NCBI GenBank assembly: GCA_027922465.2
Contig: BQMF02000486.1
Location: forward strand, 124,001-188,000
Direction: 5' to 3'
Length of the DNA stretch: 64,000 nt
DNA from: Turritopsis dohrnii
Taxonomy: Eukaryota > Cnidaria > Hydrozoa > Anthoathecata > Oceaniidae
The translations under genes were made by a program, and so were the position numbers. Position 1 is the first letter of the stretch. Every line of letters starts with the position of its first letter. This document shows, one piece after another, positions 9,791 to 25,100 of this stretch. Under the pieces are notes generated by a model. The model had not been told where the DNA came from and did not search any database. It worked only from the letters and a program-made list of their open reading frames with translations.

Positions 9791-12410
9791 ACGAAAGTTT
9801 AATAAAGATGAAGGAAAGAAGGAAAGGTAACAAGATGCCCTACTGGGCAGAAGTATTCCTGCGGATGACTGTAAGACTTTCTGGAGCCTTTTCAGAAAGA
9901 AATGAGTGTTAGTTCACGCTTTAAAACCATATGCATAATGCGGAATGATGTTTGCAGTATTTTACATTTTACCTTTTAGCTACGATAACTATTAAACTCT
10001 GTTGTTTCATATAAAATTTCAGTCTTGCATCAATTAGCTAAGAGATTTTTTTAAAAAGATTTCCATTCGAAGTTGTACTCCCTAAAGTATCTTCAAGAAG
10101 CAATTAACTAATTAAAAGATTATCGTGTTAAGAATAATCTGTGCTTTAAAAGGTGAATGTGAAAGAAGTAATATTTGTTATTTCTAGAAACTGCACTGTT
10201 TTCATCATTTAGAGATTTTTTCAAAAACTTTTTTATTCATAGTTATATTCCCTAAAGCATCTTCAAAAGGTAATTAAGTAATGAAAACTTTGTCACATTA
10301 AGTTTTGAAGGGAAAATCTGTGGCGTAAATAGTAATAACTTCTAATTCATTTAATTACATTCCCGAGAGCATCATAAACGTTAAGAGACTTTGAAAAATT
10401 TTGCCGGAGATCAAGCTTAAAAAGGAACACCGTCAGTTTAAAAATCCATTAGAGAACACTCTTCCGTGGACGTTTCAAAATACTCCTTTTAAAACTATAC
10501 AGTATGAAAATCTTTATGTTGTTTGTACCTGAACTTCATAATAAAAACTTTTACTTGGCCTTGCGAAATAATAAAAATATCTGTGTTTCCTTTTTATCGT
10601 CAGCTTGATAGTATACAAATTTTAAAATCATACAATATTTTAAATTCGACTAGTCAATTAAAAAAGTGGTCATCTATTGATTAATAAAATGGGTATAAGC
10701 TGATGAGGAAGATAAGCTGTGCTTCAAGATTGCAGAGCTTTATAAAAACAGGGTAGCTTATCTAGGAACATGAATTAAAAAATTGTATTACATTTAGAAA
10801 GACTAATAGAAACCTTACGCATTAAATCGATATAAACATACCCTATTGGGTAGTCGTTCATATCTGTTTTGAAGCATCAAGAACTGCTTATTTATCAAGA
10901 ATGACTACTAAGAATATTAGTTTCACGTAGATTATCAGCTTGGATCATAAATGTTCTTGTTTCTTTTAAGTTTTACAGCTGTACTACAACCTCTTCTGTA
11001 TCCATATATTCAATAAAGAAACTTTCACAGATCTACGCATGCTTCTTCGCTTCCATTTTTAAAACAACTACGGAAAACTTAAGAACGTTGCATAAGACTC
11101 ACATGAAACAACATTTCTACCTGGCATCTGCGATTTAGCCATATGTTAGTTATTCCTTTCACTAGAGCTTATATTTTACACTTTTAGAGTCTTTTCAAGC
11201 AAAGTACTTGTATACAATGAATATAGTGTGAGTTTAGACTGTTAAATCATAAAAAGATTGTAAGTTGGTAACATTAATGATTTGAGTGGCTATTTCCCAT
11301 CGACAAAAATTGGTCTAGGTTTGGACAGTGAAAAAAAAAAAAAAAACAAAAAAAACACGAACGGTTTCAAAGTATTCCTTGCTTACGCAGGAATACAATA
11401 AATGATAAAAGTATAAAAGTTTATGAGAAATAAAATTGTACTGGTTCCACTTTAATCCCAAATTTCACAAATAACTGTTGTTACTATTTAATCCCATGGA
11501 AAAATTCTACTTTGTTTAAATGCAAAGATTTAAATTCAAATTTTGTTGTCAAAACACTATTTTCTATTATGAACGTTAGTGAAAAATTAATGAAAATGTC
11601 ATTTTTTTTGTAAACTCATCAGAGAATTTGGAATAGTTGTGGATTTCAGCTTGAATGTTCGATTCAATTTGAAGTGAAATTTTAAATTGGTGTGATAGGT
11701 TAAGAAATTCTGTAGATAGGTTGAACTTTTCATGAGATGTTCTCTCTAGAAAGGAGAGTGTTACTGTTATATTCATTTTTTATTTGATTCTCTATCATGA
11801 ATTATTGCTTTTTATGGCTGATAAAAATGTATAATTCTGAGAAACAGAAAGTTTTGCCGATAAAGGAAATGTTAGAATTATTATTAGATCATAATGATGT
11901 CATTAACCAATATTCTTCATTGCTCTCTTGATTTTAAAGTAAGGGGGGAGTATAAGGAGTTTCAGAGGAGAAAAATAAGTTTTTTAAAAATGAAAACCTT
12001 ATATCAGATCTTAGATCTAACCTATTGAGTTGCTTTAAAAAACTAATTTTTTCTCTAATAATAAAGCTGTAAAGTTTCACCCAATAAAAAGAACACTACG
12101 ATGGAGTTTCTAATGATTTTGTCATAGCAAAACTTATTCCTTATCATAATAAAAACAAAGATGTCATTAAATTCCATCTTTTGTTCTTTAGCCAATGGTT
12201 GTTATTTTTATCTGCATGCAACAAACATCAACGCCTTGTCGATTTTAGAATATAGGCTGATGTGACAAACAAGTTGTGTGTGAAAGTTTCTGTAAGTTAG
12301 CTTTTATGAATTTGTTATTTTTTATTTTTGAATGTCTGGTTTTAAGACAAACCTCCTTTCGTTTGTTGTAATTATGCAATTAACACAATTACTCCGTGAA
12401 CAAACATTAA
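9791..12410. other. Non-coding stretch
   Basis: AT-rich sequence with a poly-A run near 11,332-11,355. At 10,050-10,330 two loosely similar blocks each hold an AGAGATTTTTTNAAAA core, a CCCTAAAG core and an AATTAANTAAT core, probably an old duplication. No coding region is supported. Confidence 0.45.
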
Positions 12411-13228
12411 GGTGTGAGTAAGGGGAAAAAACGTGTTTTTGTTTTTTAATTAATTCCTTTGACAGGAATATGTTTATATCAAGTATGATACATTTTTGGA
12501 AAGATTATTTACATCTCTAAAAGCCCATGTTAAAAATTTTAAGGTAAACTAAAAATGTAAGATTTTAGAACGAGTCAAAGAAAATGAACCTTGTTGTAAA
12601 AACGTAGCTCCATTTACAAAACGAGTTAAGTTTAACTTATGTTTTTTACACTTTTGTAATCACAAGAGATAGAGTAAAAAACGGTTTTTTCTTTTTTTAC
12701 TCAAACAAATTATTTTCAGAGTTATTTTCAATTTCTCAAAAGTATCGTTTTCTGTTTTCATTTTTTTTGCTTTCAAGACTATAACTCATATTCTGTTCAA
12801 ATTAAAAAGATAAAAAAAAACCGTTTTTAGATCTACCCTTCAGCTTTTCAGTAAGCCAAGTCTCACTGTCAGAGCTTTTTTAGTTTTGTAAATGAAGCAT
12901 CAAACGTTAGTGGCTCTGACACGAAAAATGAACTCTGAAAAAAGAGCTGCAAAGATTTTTCTTTATTGCGTGAACTAATTAATTATTAATGAAACGGAAT
13001 CTTGAAACAAAAGGATCAATACGCAACATGATCAATACGTATTATATTTTCACGATCTTTAATGTACACAAATGAGCCGCTAATACAACGCTTTTGGAAA
13101 ATAAACAGACTTCCCAGCCACTTCCTGACAAAATAGTTTCACCATTGGAAAATTCAGAGTTCCTTTCATCATGTTGTGCAAAAAAAAAATTTTCAGGAAA
13201 GTCAATGATTTTTTCCCTTACTCACACC
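12411..13228. mobile_element. TTAA-flanked MITE, 818 bp
   Basis: The left end GGTGTGAGTAAGGGGAAAA and right end TTTTCCCTTACTCACACC are inverted copies, with TTAA directly outside each (12,407-12,410 and 13,229-13,232). No transposase is seen inside. The frame at 13,094-13,327 spans the right end and is not a gene. Confidence 0.8.
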
Positions 13229-13232
13229 TTAA

Positions 13233-15969
13233 ATTTTGCTCAGCTTTTTTGTCCATTTTTCAAAGATTTTTACAAGGACCGCTTCCAGTTTTTTGTCTAC
13301 AAATTTTTTTCTACTCAACCAAATTAGAAGAATAAAAATAAATAAACTTAATGGATTACTCTAATCATATATAAAAAAAAATTATTTTCATTTATTCAAT
13401 CTAAAGATATTTTTTGTGAAACACCGTTACTTTTTTTTGACTCCTGTACAAATTTTATTTCCATGTGAGAAAAGTACCAATTATGTTTACTTAGGGTGCA
13501 ATCAAATCAGGTTTCCATTAAAGTGCATCAACAGCATCAGAATAACTTCTTGCTTTAGCTTCTTCCGTCAGCCACAGCAACTGCTATCATTGAAATAGAA
13601 TTGACAAAGTTATAGAGGTGTTACTATTTGTATACTATTCAAGAATTATTTTCGATTTATTGAAACTATATATAAATTACTATATAAATTTAGAGGATTT
13701 TTATATTACCCTTATCCTTGATTCCAGACTTTGGTCATTTGCCTTTTTGTTCCTGCTGTTAGCTCTTTTCTCTTTTATATATGCTGTCTTGTCTTTTTTT
13801 GTCTTTTGTTTAAGCTTTTGTTTAAGTGTTCTAAATAATGGCAACTAAATGAGCAGCTTTTAATTTATAAAAGAAGGGTGAAACTTTTTGGTGGATTATA
13901 TTTTGGTGTTATTATCCTCATCACTTTAATATAGATACACACATAATATGTTTTATGGCTTCGTGGAATATGTGTATGATTTATCATGCACCTATTAACA
14001 AATAAAAATTCGATACAGTCAGGATGATATGTGAACACAATAAAGTTGGATTTGTATTTGAAACGTTTTGTGTGTTTGCTGTTTCTCCTCTTTTCTCTCT
14101 TTTTATTGCGATGTTCGAAATCAAATCAAAGCTATCTTTTTTCTCACACTCCTTTGTTGTGACATGTTGTAGAAAATAAGGAGTACTCTTTTGAAATTCA
14201 ATAATAGAAAAATGGAGGAGTGTTTGTTTTTATAGAAATGTCAATAACAAAACATGATTCTGGCAATTTCTTCATTGCCAGACTTATTATGATGTTAGGG
14301 AGAGGAGTAATTTTGTTCAGAAATCTTCAAAATGAAATAATAACAGTGGGATGTACTATGAAGAAAGAAACAGTTTTAAGTTTTCAATACTCTATATTTT
14401 TGTTTTCATGACTCTCTCATATGACAAATATGTCACATGACCATTTCATCCCACCTTGAGAAAGTATTTTTGATAATACACATTGTCTTGGAAACTTATA
14501 AACAGATTAACTTGGTATTTTAATCTTTCAACTTCATTATTAGTCTTAGCTTGATGTTTTAATCCATCAACCTAATTAGTATGTACATATGTAAAAGAAA
14601 ATGTTTTTGATTTGAATGTATGAAAATTGCAAACCTATTGTGCAAATTCGGCAGTGTAATTGTCATAGCAACAACAATAGCAAGATTATAAGAACAATGA
14701 CTACAAAACAAAAATGGTCAGATTTCGAAATACCATACACATGAGTTATACAATGTGATGGACGTTTGATCATTAAGTAAGACCAATCAAACATCAGCAT
14801 GGAGATTTTATTATCTTGTGACGGTCACTGGTCAGTTTGCTATTGCATGTCTTTAGAAGATTGTGCAATCATTATGCAATCAACACAGAAAAGCCTTTCG
14901 GGAAAAATTGAAAGAAGATTCCAGAAATTATGAAAAGACAGCATTGTAAACTACAACATAAATAAGCTGAATAAGCATAAATCAGCATAATCAGCATCGT
15001 GACGAAGCCTGATAAATAAGTATAAAAAATTTGAATTTCTACTTTCGAGTCCATCTCGTGAGTGACAAATAAAGAGATGATCACAATCTGAAAAAAAATC
15101 TGCTCAACAGGAAAGAAAAATTTGACCTAAAATTTCAGAATCTAGTCGACTTCTAGAACAAGCTGTTTTTGATTAACTCATTCCTTCTGTTTAACCAAAA
15201 CGTTCGTATAAGGGTTGTGTTGAGCTTCAATTTTTTATTCAATAGGGTTGTTTAACAAATAAATGGAAGAAAGGGGGCTTATTTGAGAGTTGGCACTTAT
15301 TTAAGCATTTACGGTACACCAGAAAATTAATTCCAATAAATTGATATACATAAGCTACAATAATTTTTATCGGATTATAGTCTGTCAACATTCTGACATT
15401 TTTCATGTCCAGAAACACTGTATTATGTTTCCTTGATCATTTTTCACAAGTCTTATAAATTGTATTTTTAAGATTTCGTTTGAACATTGGAGCAATTCCA
15501 TTCAAAGCAAATTGAATTCATTTTGGAAGTTCTGTTACAAGCGACCCTTTAAAAGGTCCTGCTATATAGGGCAAGTTCTTATTTTCATATTCCTATTTTC
15601 CTATTGCCTCACATACTTTCTGATAATTTTGAAATTATTTCAGTTGCTTTCTTTCATTGAACTTATTTGTTAAGTTTATTTTCTTTATTTTCTAGGCAAT
15701 TTCTTTGTGTATTCTTTGGTGTAGAATGCATTAGTGGTATTGAAACTTTGATACATGCTATAAATTGCCATTATTGTACCAACTGGATATCTTTTATCAC
15801 AATCATTTGGAATTGAGAAATTGATGTTGTTGCAGTTATTTCATTCCTAACCATTCTTTTGGTATGTTTTGCTTTCAAAAGATAACAAACAAGTTCATAA
15901 CATAGAATTATTCAAACTGACTGTACTTGCTAGGTGAACGTCTCTTTTTCAAAATTGTTTTTCTTTTCA
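13233..15969. other. Intergenic region upstream of the Death-domain gene
   Basis: AT-rich with no supported gene. Near 15,215-15,310 is a decayed relative of the TACCGTAAAT...AAGCGCCCC MITE (AGGGGGCTTATTTGAG, then CATTTACGGTA). A CTTTTCAG acceptor at about 15,969 may end a 5'-UTR intron of the gene that starts at 16,054. Confidence 0.45.
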
Positions 15970-16053
15970 GACGTGCTGCAGGGTGTTTGCTTTGCTTGAA
16001 AAAGTAACTTCTTCAATTCAAAACAAACTGACTTGTTTGTTACAAAGTTGAGA

Positions 16054-16111
16054 ATGGCAAGGAATCTATCACCAGATGAGGAAGCAAAAATAACTGAGCA
16101 GCATGATGCTG
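16054..16111 (+). CDS. Exon 1 of the Death-NTPase-FN3-ANK gene (start codon exon)
   Basis: ATG GCA AGG AAT begins a 19-codon acidic peptide (MARNLSPDEEAKITEQHDA) that ends at a GGTAAGAA donor in phase 1. This is exactly the phase needed by the next exon 7.3 kb downstream. A pyrimidine-rich CTTTTCAG upstream fits a non-coding first exon border. No in-frame alternative start closer to exon 2 was found. Confidence 0.55.
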
Positions 16112-19100
16112 GTAAGAAACTTTTTAATTGAAGAGATAAAAAACTGAGGTTGTTACCCCAATATGTTTCTTCGATTATCTCAGATTTTGATGAATAAGGT
16201 TTCCTAGAAGTTCCTTTGAGTCAAGACACCTTTTTGTCTTTCCTTTTTTTGTCATTCACTTTACATGCCTGGTCGTAAGAAAATTAGCAGACGTATGGTC
16301 ATCGCGTGCCTTAATTGACGATATCAGTTACGGCATGCGTTTGTGTAAAGTTTTGACAGATGTGCAATCAATTTTTTCCAATTAAGATTGGCAATTTTCA
16401 GTCTGTATGATAATCAAGTCAAATTTGAATGTGTCATATATGTAAAAATAATGAGATTTTCACGGAGAATGAATTTAACAAGAAATAAAACAAAACAAAG
16501 AACATACAATGTTAACTCTAAGGATAACTTTGTCGGTAGATAAAATTTATTCAAAAGATTAAAGAGGAAAAATAAAACCTAAAATGAAAAAAAAAATCTG
16601 TTAAGGCTGCAATACACGATAAGTTTAAACTTATCTGTTGAAAGGAAAAACTCCTCTTTTCGCAATGGATATCATCAATGAGCACAGACGCATATCAGTG
16701 GCTTTAGTAGCTATAGCAGCAACGCATAACTTTGATGAAAATAATAGGGCGAAAAAACGAGTTACTTGGGTGAAGCCCTGGTTTTTTAAAAAAAAAGAAA
16801 TATGGTGCTTTTAATGCACTTCTAAGCCAATTTCGAATGGAAGATCCTAATTGATTATTCATAGTGGAATGGCAGACTGTTGATTATTCATGATATGCCA
16901 TTCATGCAGGTATTGCCCTGTTTGCTGATATAGCAGATCTTGCCTCAATTTTAAGGTTATAACCTGCTGCAGCATCAGCAATGAATGTTAAGCTTACCTA
17001 GGACAAATGATTACACTAAGTTGCATATTAATATTAAGAAATTGGTTTTCATTGTGTTGGCCCAGTGGTTACACTTGGGGGCATATTAGAAAATCATATT
17101 CATGCATAGTACACCATAACACATGTCTAGAGATTATGTTCTTGTAGAATTGTTATGGCATTGGTTTGGATCTTGTTTTCGGCTCGTGTTAATTTAAGTG
17201 AATATTTCTGGAGATTCTGTTTTTGTGTTGTTGCCTGGTCGACATCTGTCCTAATTCACAATTAGTCCTTGTTGGTTTTTTCATACTTGTTTGTGAATAC
17301 ACCATCTGGATATTTTCCACTTCCATCAAAGCTTGTGTTTTTGTTATTGTTATGAGTGGTGTGTAATCCTTTTTAACTGACTTTGTGTGGTGTGGTCTGG
17401 TCTGGTTCGGCCTGCCGTGACTGTTTAAACTTTTGACTCCAGAAACTTAATCTATGATAAAAACAAGATTCACAAAAATGCGACTATATATTTCCCCAAA
17501 GTTGCGATTATTGTGTGTACATCGACAACCATGAGAAAAATGCATGATTAAATAATTACAGTATAACTACCATCAACCTGATACTCAGATAAAAATGTTG
17601 TCCTTACTAATCAGGGTGGAATTGAATTTAATATCACAAAAAAACTTACTTTGAACTTATTATGATATGAAGTTGTTCACGGTCAAATGATAAGGTTTCT
17701 CTTAAAATTTTTTGCTGAGGAGTTAAAAAGTGACTGAGAAGTTACTATGGACACGTAGCTAAAATGCGACTAATATGTTGTCCTTACTAATCAGGGTGGA
17801 ATTGAATTTAATATCACAAAGAAACTTATTTTGGACTTATTATGAAATGAAGATGTTCATGGTCAAATGATAAGGTTTCTCTTATTATTTTTGTTGAGGA
17901 GTTAAACAGTGAGAAGTTACTATATGGACACTTCGCTAAAAGTTATAAGACCTAAATGCGACTCAAATTTATATACAGAAAATTTTTAAGTCTAATTTTA
18001 ATAGCTACAGTATAATACTTTGGAGTAGACATTATAAACAAACTTTCCATTTTAAATCATAAGCAATCAATAAGCAATATTTCCTTTTCGCACCCCCTCC
18101 CCCCTGCCCCCTATTTTTTTCACTGAAAACCATTCTGAACAGCACAAGGAACATACACATAGTAAAAAAAAAACATTTCTTTCCAATTCATGAAAATAGT
18201 AATTACTTTGATACCTATTTTCTCAAAGAAATGAATGTCTGAGAAAGAAAGATTATTTATAAAAACACTGCCGATCACTTGTGTATCTTCCTCCTCACTT
18301 TTGATTTTGCAGCACTCTCCGTACAGGATGTTTTAGGGTCAGGGTCAGGGTTAGGGTAAGGGCTAGGACTAGGGTTATGTTAATCTCTGTGATGAAGAGC
18401 CAACTAGTAAAAAATATGGCAGATACATCTATGGGGGCAAATCGTTTAATGGAACTTTACTCTTGAAAACTTGAAATTTAACCATATTCATATCTTTAAA
18501 TCTCTTATTAATTTATCTTTTTCTATTTCATCTTTTCTTGACTATGTGTATGTTCCTTGTGCTGTGTAGAACGGTTTTCAGTGAAAAAAAATAGGGGGTG
18601 CGAAAAGGAAATAGCGCCAGTAAAATAATGATACACAGCATCAAAACAGTATACATGACCATAGACCTCATTCATAGTAAATTATGTTTCTGTTGTTGGA
18701 TTAAGCAATTATATCCAGGGAAGTACACTCGACCAGATTCTTTCAAGTTATTATGTGTCTCAAACTTCTGTATTTCAAAATATTATACGTAATTGGTTTT
18801 CTGAACAAACAAACATGAACATAGGTTGCCAACCTTTCTTTCAACCTTCTTTCTTTCTACTACACAGGACAGCAGGGAACAAGCTAACCTGATGTGAATA
18901 AATGCAGAGAGAAAAGTTATATACATAATTAGTCTTTTCGGTTTGGTTGGAGTTTGTCATCTTTAAAATAATTAACACAATTATTACCTCGTTATATTAT
19001 TCTTTTGCTTTCGATAAACAGACTATGTAAACTTTGTAAACTTTGATTGATAACTGAGTGATAAACTGATTGATAACTGGTTTGATAATGTATAGATACC

Positions 19101-22100
19101 GTAAATAATCGAATAAGCGCCCCCTTCCAAATAAGCACCCCCTTTCGAATAAGCGCCCCCTCCTTTCAGGTGAATTTTGAAATAAGCGCCCCTACTCAAA
19201 TAAGCGCCCCTGGGCGATTATTCGAGTATATAAATAAGAGCAAAAGGGGGCGCTTATTTGAGTTTTTGTACAATAGAAAACAACAAGTATCTAAAAGAAT
19301 ATAGCTTTCTTTTTTATTTCCTTTTCATGCTCAAATTTCATTTCAAAATATTCATATTTTTCTTTTTTCTTCAAAAGCTCATTGTTAAGGATAGTCATCA
19401 TCTCTTTATTTTGCGTCAAAGCACTGTATCTTGCAGGGATGACAAGTCCAACCTCTCTCGAATATTACTATATTACTCGAAACCTTTATATATTTTCTTA
19501 CTATTTATGATACAAAAAAATTAAAGTTTAACAAAAACACAGTATTTTAAATAAGCGCCCCTACTCGAATAAGCGCCCCTTTCGAATAAGCGCCCCCTCT
19601 AAAAATTGAATTTTTAAATAAGCGCCCCGGGCGCTTATTCGATCATTTACGGTAAATATTCTATAGGCAATTCCGATTGTCTATACTTATTGTCTTTTCT
19701 TTCTGGAGCGTAACCGCACTGAATAAAAAACTTAATTTGTTTACTTTTCCAACGAAGGTCGTCGCTATAGTTTCTCCGATTTCAGCAACCAATAAAAACG
19801 ATGAAACGGTGATCACCTGTCAAAAAAAATGTTAAAAAATAGGCATTGCAATAGTTTCTTCACTGCCACTTCATGACCATGATTAAGAGGATTTTGATCG
19901 TAAATTTGAAAAAGAAAAAACATTCTCTAAATTAAACATTGCGGATTAGTATATATAGATAGACTAGTAAACCGGTTAAAAAACTTTTTAGTTTTTTTTC
20001 GTATTATTCGTTGAAGACTATGGCGCGCCGAAGGGCTTTTAAATAAAAAAACAAAAAAAAACCCCAAAACAACAACAAAAAAAATGACTGCACCCATCAT
20101 GATCTCTGATATCGGATTGTGACATGTCAAGCATGTGACTGCAGTGTTAACGTTGATTGGTTGATACTTATCTGGCACTCCCTACAAAGCAGTAAGCAAA
20201 TCATTAGTGGGAGCCAGTGTTTTCGTGTTTTTTGATAGAGTTGTAGTTGGTATATATAGTTAAGTTTGGAAAGTGTGAACAAGCGAATCATGTGCAGAAA
20301 ATAATATTTCTGACCTATCGATAAAGAAAAATGGATGCTGAGTCTTGTAAGCCGTGCCTTTTCGGGTGTCTGCAGTCATCTTCACATTTTCCTCCCCCAA
20401 TAGAAATGTCAGAATATATCACGACTAGGCTAAAAATTCATGAATTTTTACCAAAACAAAATGCAATAATATTTCATGATATATTTCATGAAGTTCTGAA
20501 GCTCCTATTTTTCTTAAGTGTTAAAAAGAAGCTCCTATTTTTCAAAAGTGTTAAAAGATACTATAGGAAAATTATACTATGTTCTTCAAGACATTCCTAC
20601 CTCTGATTCTTAATTTTCAATGTAACTTTTGCACTTTCGTACCCCCTAACATTCCAGTTAAAATATCAAAGAACAAAAGCCTGAAAACATAATTTTGTTA
20701 CTGCGTTCTTGTTAAATTCACTGAGAAAATAATATATTAAAAAATTAAGACGACGAAACGTGAATTGATCAATAGAGAAGACACATTCAATTAGGACACG
20801 TTCATGTATTATGACAAAGCTTTCGGCTGACAACAGCCATCTTCTGTGCGAGTACATGCAGATATGAAATATTTTTTAACAAGTGCCTTTTTTAAAAATT
20901 ATCATAAAATAAAATATTACAAAATAAGGTAAATCAAATGTCAGTATGCTGCGATTACGCAAGCATTCCTTAGACGATTGATTAACCGAACTTATTGAAT
21001 AAATACAATGGAGCAGAGGAGATATTTTTGTTAAGAATAGGTTTTTCTTTATAGATCATTAAGCTCTCTTTTATTTCAAGAAGATAGTTACTACGTGCAG
21101 ATGTAATGACATGAAAATCATCAAAACAAGAACTAAAATTACAGAACAATAGGTGGTCCTTAACTGCTGTGTTCTGTGTGTTCTTCACTATCTTTCCCGT
21201 TAACGGGGACAAACCCAGGTGTTCGGAAGCTCTGACCTTCAAATGCCTAGTGGTCTTACCAAAATAAGAAGCATTGCAGCTACTACACGTAAATCTATAC
21301 ACTACATTTGAAAGTAAGGACTTAGGAACACGGTCTTTGAACCTAAAAAACGAGGACATACGAGATTGTGAACTAAAAATAACTCTAAGGTCACATATAT
21401 TGGAAGACCTTTGTACGGCTTTAACAAGCTTACTACGAATATTCAGTGATAAGTTTCCTAAATATGGTAAATACAAGTGTAATATTTTCTTATCAACCGA
21501 GGATTTAATCGATCTAGGAATGAGAACCTTATTAAGAAACAATCTAACACATCTATCGAGCAGACTATGAGGGTACTCATTCCTAAGAAGAATATCTTTC
21601 AATTTGGCAACTTCGACATGAAAAATTTTGAAGTCAGAAGAAATGCGAAAAAAATACGATATAAAAGCGAAAACACTAATCCATGTTTATATTCATCAGC
21701 TATGAAACTATTGTAATTAGAATAGACCCCACTGAAATTAACTTTCCGATAAAGTGATGTAATAAATTTACCATTACTACGACTAACCTTAACATCAAGA
21801 AAAGAAATACAATCATTATTTTCAACTTCAGACGTAAAAGAAATATTGGCATGCTGTTTGTTCAAGTACTCCTTAAACTTGGTGACATGATCAGGAGACG
21901 TGAACAAAACAAAAACATCGTCAACATATCTTCTATAATAAACAGTAGCGGACATTTATCCAACCATATTTTCTCATAATGACATAAAAATGCATTAGCT
22001 AAACTGGGTCCCAGAGGAGAGCCCATAGCAACACCGTCAACCTGTTTGTAGTAAGATATATTAAAACAAAAATAAGATTGTTTCGTGGCTGTAGACAATA

Positions 22101-25100
22101 ACTTTCGAAAATCATCTTTAGAAAAATTACCAACTTTGTCAAAATCAGAAAATAAATCATCACAACAGATGTTAATGGTTTCATCCAAAGGGATGTTGGT
22201 AAACAAAGATTCAACATCGAGACTTGCCATGAAAAGATCACTGTTTTGATTTCTGATTTCCTCTGCAAATAAAAACGAGTCTTTAACAGTATATTCATTA
22301 CATGTTAGAGGTGCCAAAAGAGGAACCAGAAATTTAGCCAAATTGTAGGTGGGAGTACCGATGGGTGACAAAATGGGCCTAAATGGAGGAGAACCATTAA
22401 CACAAGACTTGTGAGCTTTTCCCAAACCATACAAAATACCAAATTTAGAGCTAGTAGGAGCAAGTTTATCATATAAAGTTTTGTCAATGCTCCCTTTATC
22501 TAAGAGTGACTTCAAACAATCCTTAACCTTACGTTCATTGAATATAATAAAAAGGAACGTGACAAAATTTGGTTCAGTGGTATTACAGCTTAAAACAGGT
22601 ATACCGTTAGCTTGAAATACAAAAAAATGTGTGTCAAGTTTGCAAGTAAAAATCAACTCGTTCAGAAGTGTTATGGTACAGCCAGAATTCTGACAATGGA
22701 AACAATTTCTATAACATTAACACGACTCAAAAGAAGATTTACTGCATGCTCGTAAGTTGGCATATTTATAAAAAAAGGACTGTAACAAACTATGAAATCA
22801 ACAAGGAATACATATGGCAAAATGCTAAGGAAAGTCGGAAACGACCATAGAGCCATTCCGACAAATGATGCTAATAGGTTCCTTGTCTTCGTTAATATCC
22901 GTGGACTTTGATTTGATAACTCCAATCAGCTTGAATTGCGTAGAAGAACAGATATTTCAGCAGACATAAAAAGTTCTTTTTGGCGCAACAACAAAAAAAT
23001 AGAATAAAAACATTCAAAATATTACGCCACAACAATGTTGATAACGCACGCAATATTAAAAATATCGACATTATGTCATCATCACGTGTATATGACAAAT
23101 ATATGACGTGTATGTGACCCATACTGAAATACCGAATTTTTTTGTACATAACTGAAATACCGGCACAAAAACAGACGATTTAACATTACCGGCAGAAGAT
23201 GAAATACCATTATCCCGTCAATTTTTTTGTCCAATACTGTTATACCGTAAAAGTGCCCCCGCCCCCTACTTCTTGCCAAGTAGATGATAGCAATCCATAA
23301 CATTGTGATCACAAAAGTAAGGGATGCAAGTTTATTTTTTAAAAAAAGGCATTAAACCTCATCTCAATTTTGATACTTATGTTGTAGCAATTGTGTCCGA
23401 TGTTTTAGATTTTCGCATGCTTGCTTATGCTGTTGATCAGTACTTTTCTGGTGACATCAGTGAGGGAAAGAAATTTTGTCGGCAGTTGTTTTGTGACGAT
23501 ATGGAGGTTGAAAGAAAGTTCGAGTTGGTTACACAATATGATAGACCAGTTCTTGATTGTGTCATGAACCGGATGACCAATATCCCTACAAATCAAAGGG
23601 CAGATTTGGCTTCCTTATTGAAAAATGAGCTTCCGAACTTACCAGAAAAGCCTAACCCTTTGAATATTAAAGGTTTGTACAGCTTGAATCATTACTAGCT
23701 GATGTTTAAAAAGCTAAGTTAGATCTTCATTGTGCATTAAAAACAGAAATGTGGATATTTGATCCAATATGCCGCCCTGAATTCAGAGGATTGAATGTTT
23801 GATTTTCAAACATAATACTTGATATTATTTCCCACCAAAAACTGAAGATTATTTTGTGTCATTCAGATGTATTTTTTGAGGAGTATGTAACAGGAAATTT
23901 TTAAAAGTTGTTGGGCATTTTTAGTCTACATGGTAAATACTTGAATTGATACGGGGCTTAATTTTGTTAATGATATATATGTCCATCACATATATAATTT
24001 TTAGATGGACAGGATGAGTTTCTCCGTGAAAGATCAAAGCGTATCAGAATATTTGAGAGGATTTCTCATGAAGCCTGCGAAGAATGGCGATTAATTTCTC
24101 ATTTCCTCCTGGATTATGCTGTTATCCAGACCATTTCTGCTAACCATCCAAATAATGTCAAGGTGAAACTGCGAAAGATATTGGAAAAATGGCAAGTATC
24201 TACTGATCCAGAGAAAGGGACATGGCTACATTTGAAATCATTGTTAATTTTCCTGAATAAGCATAATCTGGTATCTAAAATTGACGAAGAAGAATTAAAG
24301 GGCTTACAAAGTGAACAAGGTATGGTTCTCTTTTCACATAGTAAACAAAGTATTGTTTTCTTGGCAGATCATAATCAACAAGAGGGCACGAGGCCTGAAG
24401 GTCAGCGCTTTCAATAAAGATGAAAAACGTTGCACTGTGAAGTAAAGTGGAAAAATAAGAACACCTGAGTGATAACTAAAGTGACAGTGACTAAAGCTAT
24501 ATGAAGGCAGGTGCCATCTCACAATTGAACGCATATGCCAGTATCATTGGAACAAAACTTAATTCAATAAAATCTTTATCATAGAAATTAAGGATGCAAA
24601 GCATTCACTCAAATATTTGGTGTTAATAGACTATAACTTACTATGTCTTTGTGTAACCGAATTAAAATCAAGTGATGAAAAAAAACAATATCTACTTTAT
24701 AAAACCTCATTTGTTGCTGACTACACATGAAGTAAATCTTATAAAAAACGACTTTCACATACAGTTTTATGTGCACTATCTGAGGACATCTTTTCTAGAA
24801 AATATGTTTGTATTTAAATTAAATGTGCATCTGATTTCCAATAAGTAAAAGTTTGTATTAAAGAAAAGAAGTTAATTCGTTAAAAAAATTTTAGAGTATA
24901 TAATACTTCACAAAGTTCCATGCAGGCATTGATTCTCAAGATCACAAATGGTTCAAAAGCGAACATCTTGCACATATTACACATCTGAATTGGCTATACA
25001 TTAGAAATAAGTGAAAATGGTAAAAAATACTAAGTATTTGTATTGGTGGCAATGCACCATTCATACATTTTTGTTTTTCTTCATTGAAACAAACAAAGAG

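Noticed and set aside
15215..15310. Second full AATAAGCGCCCC MITE
   Set aside because: Only fragments of one end are recognisable; no paired inverted end was found.
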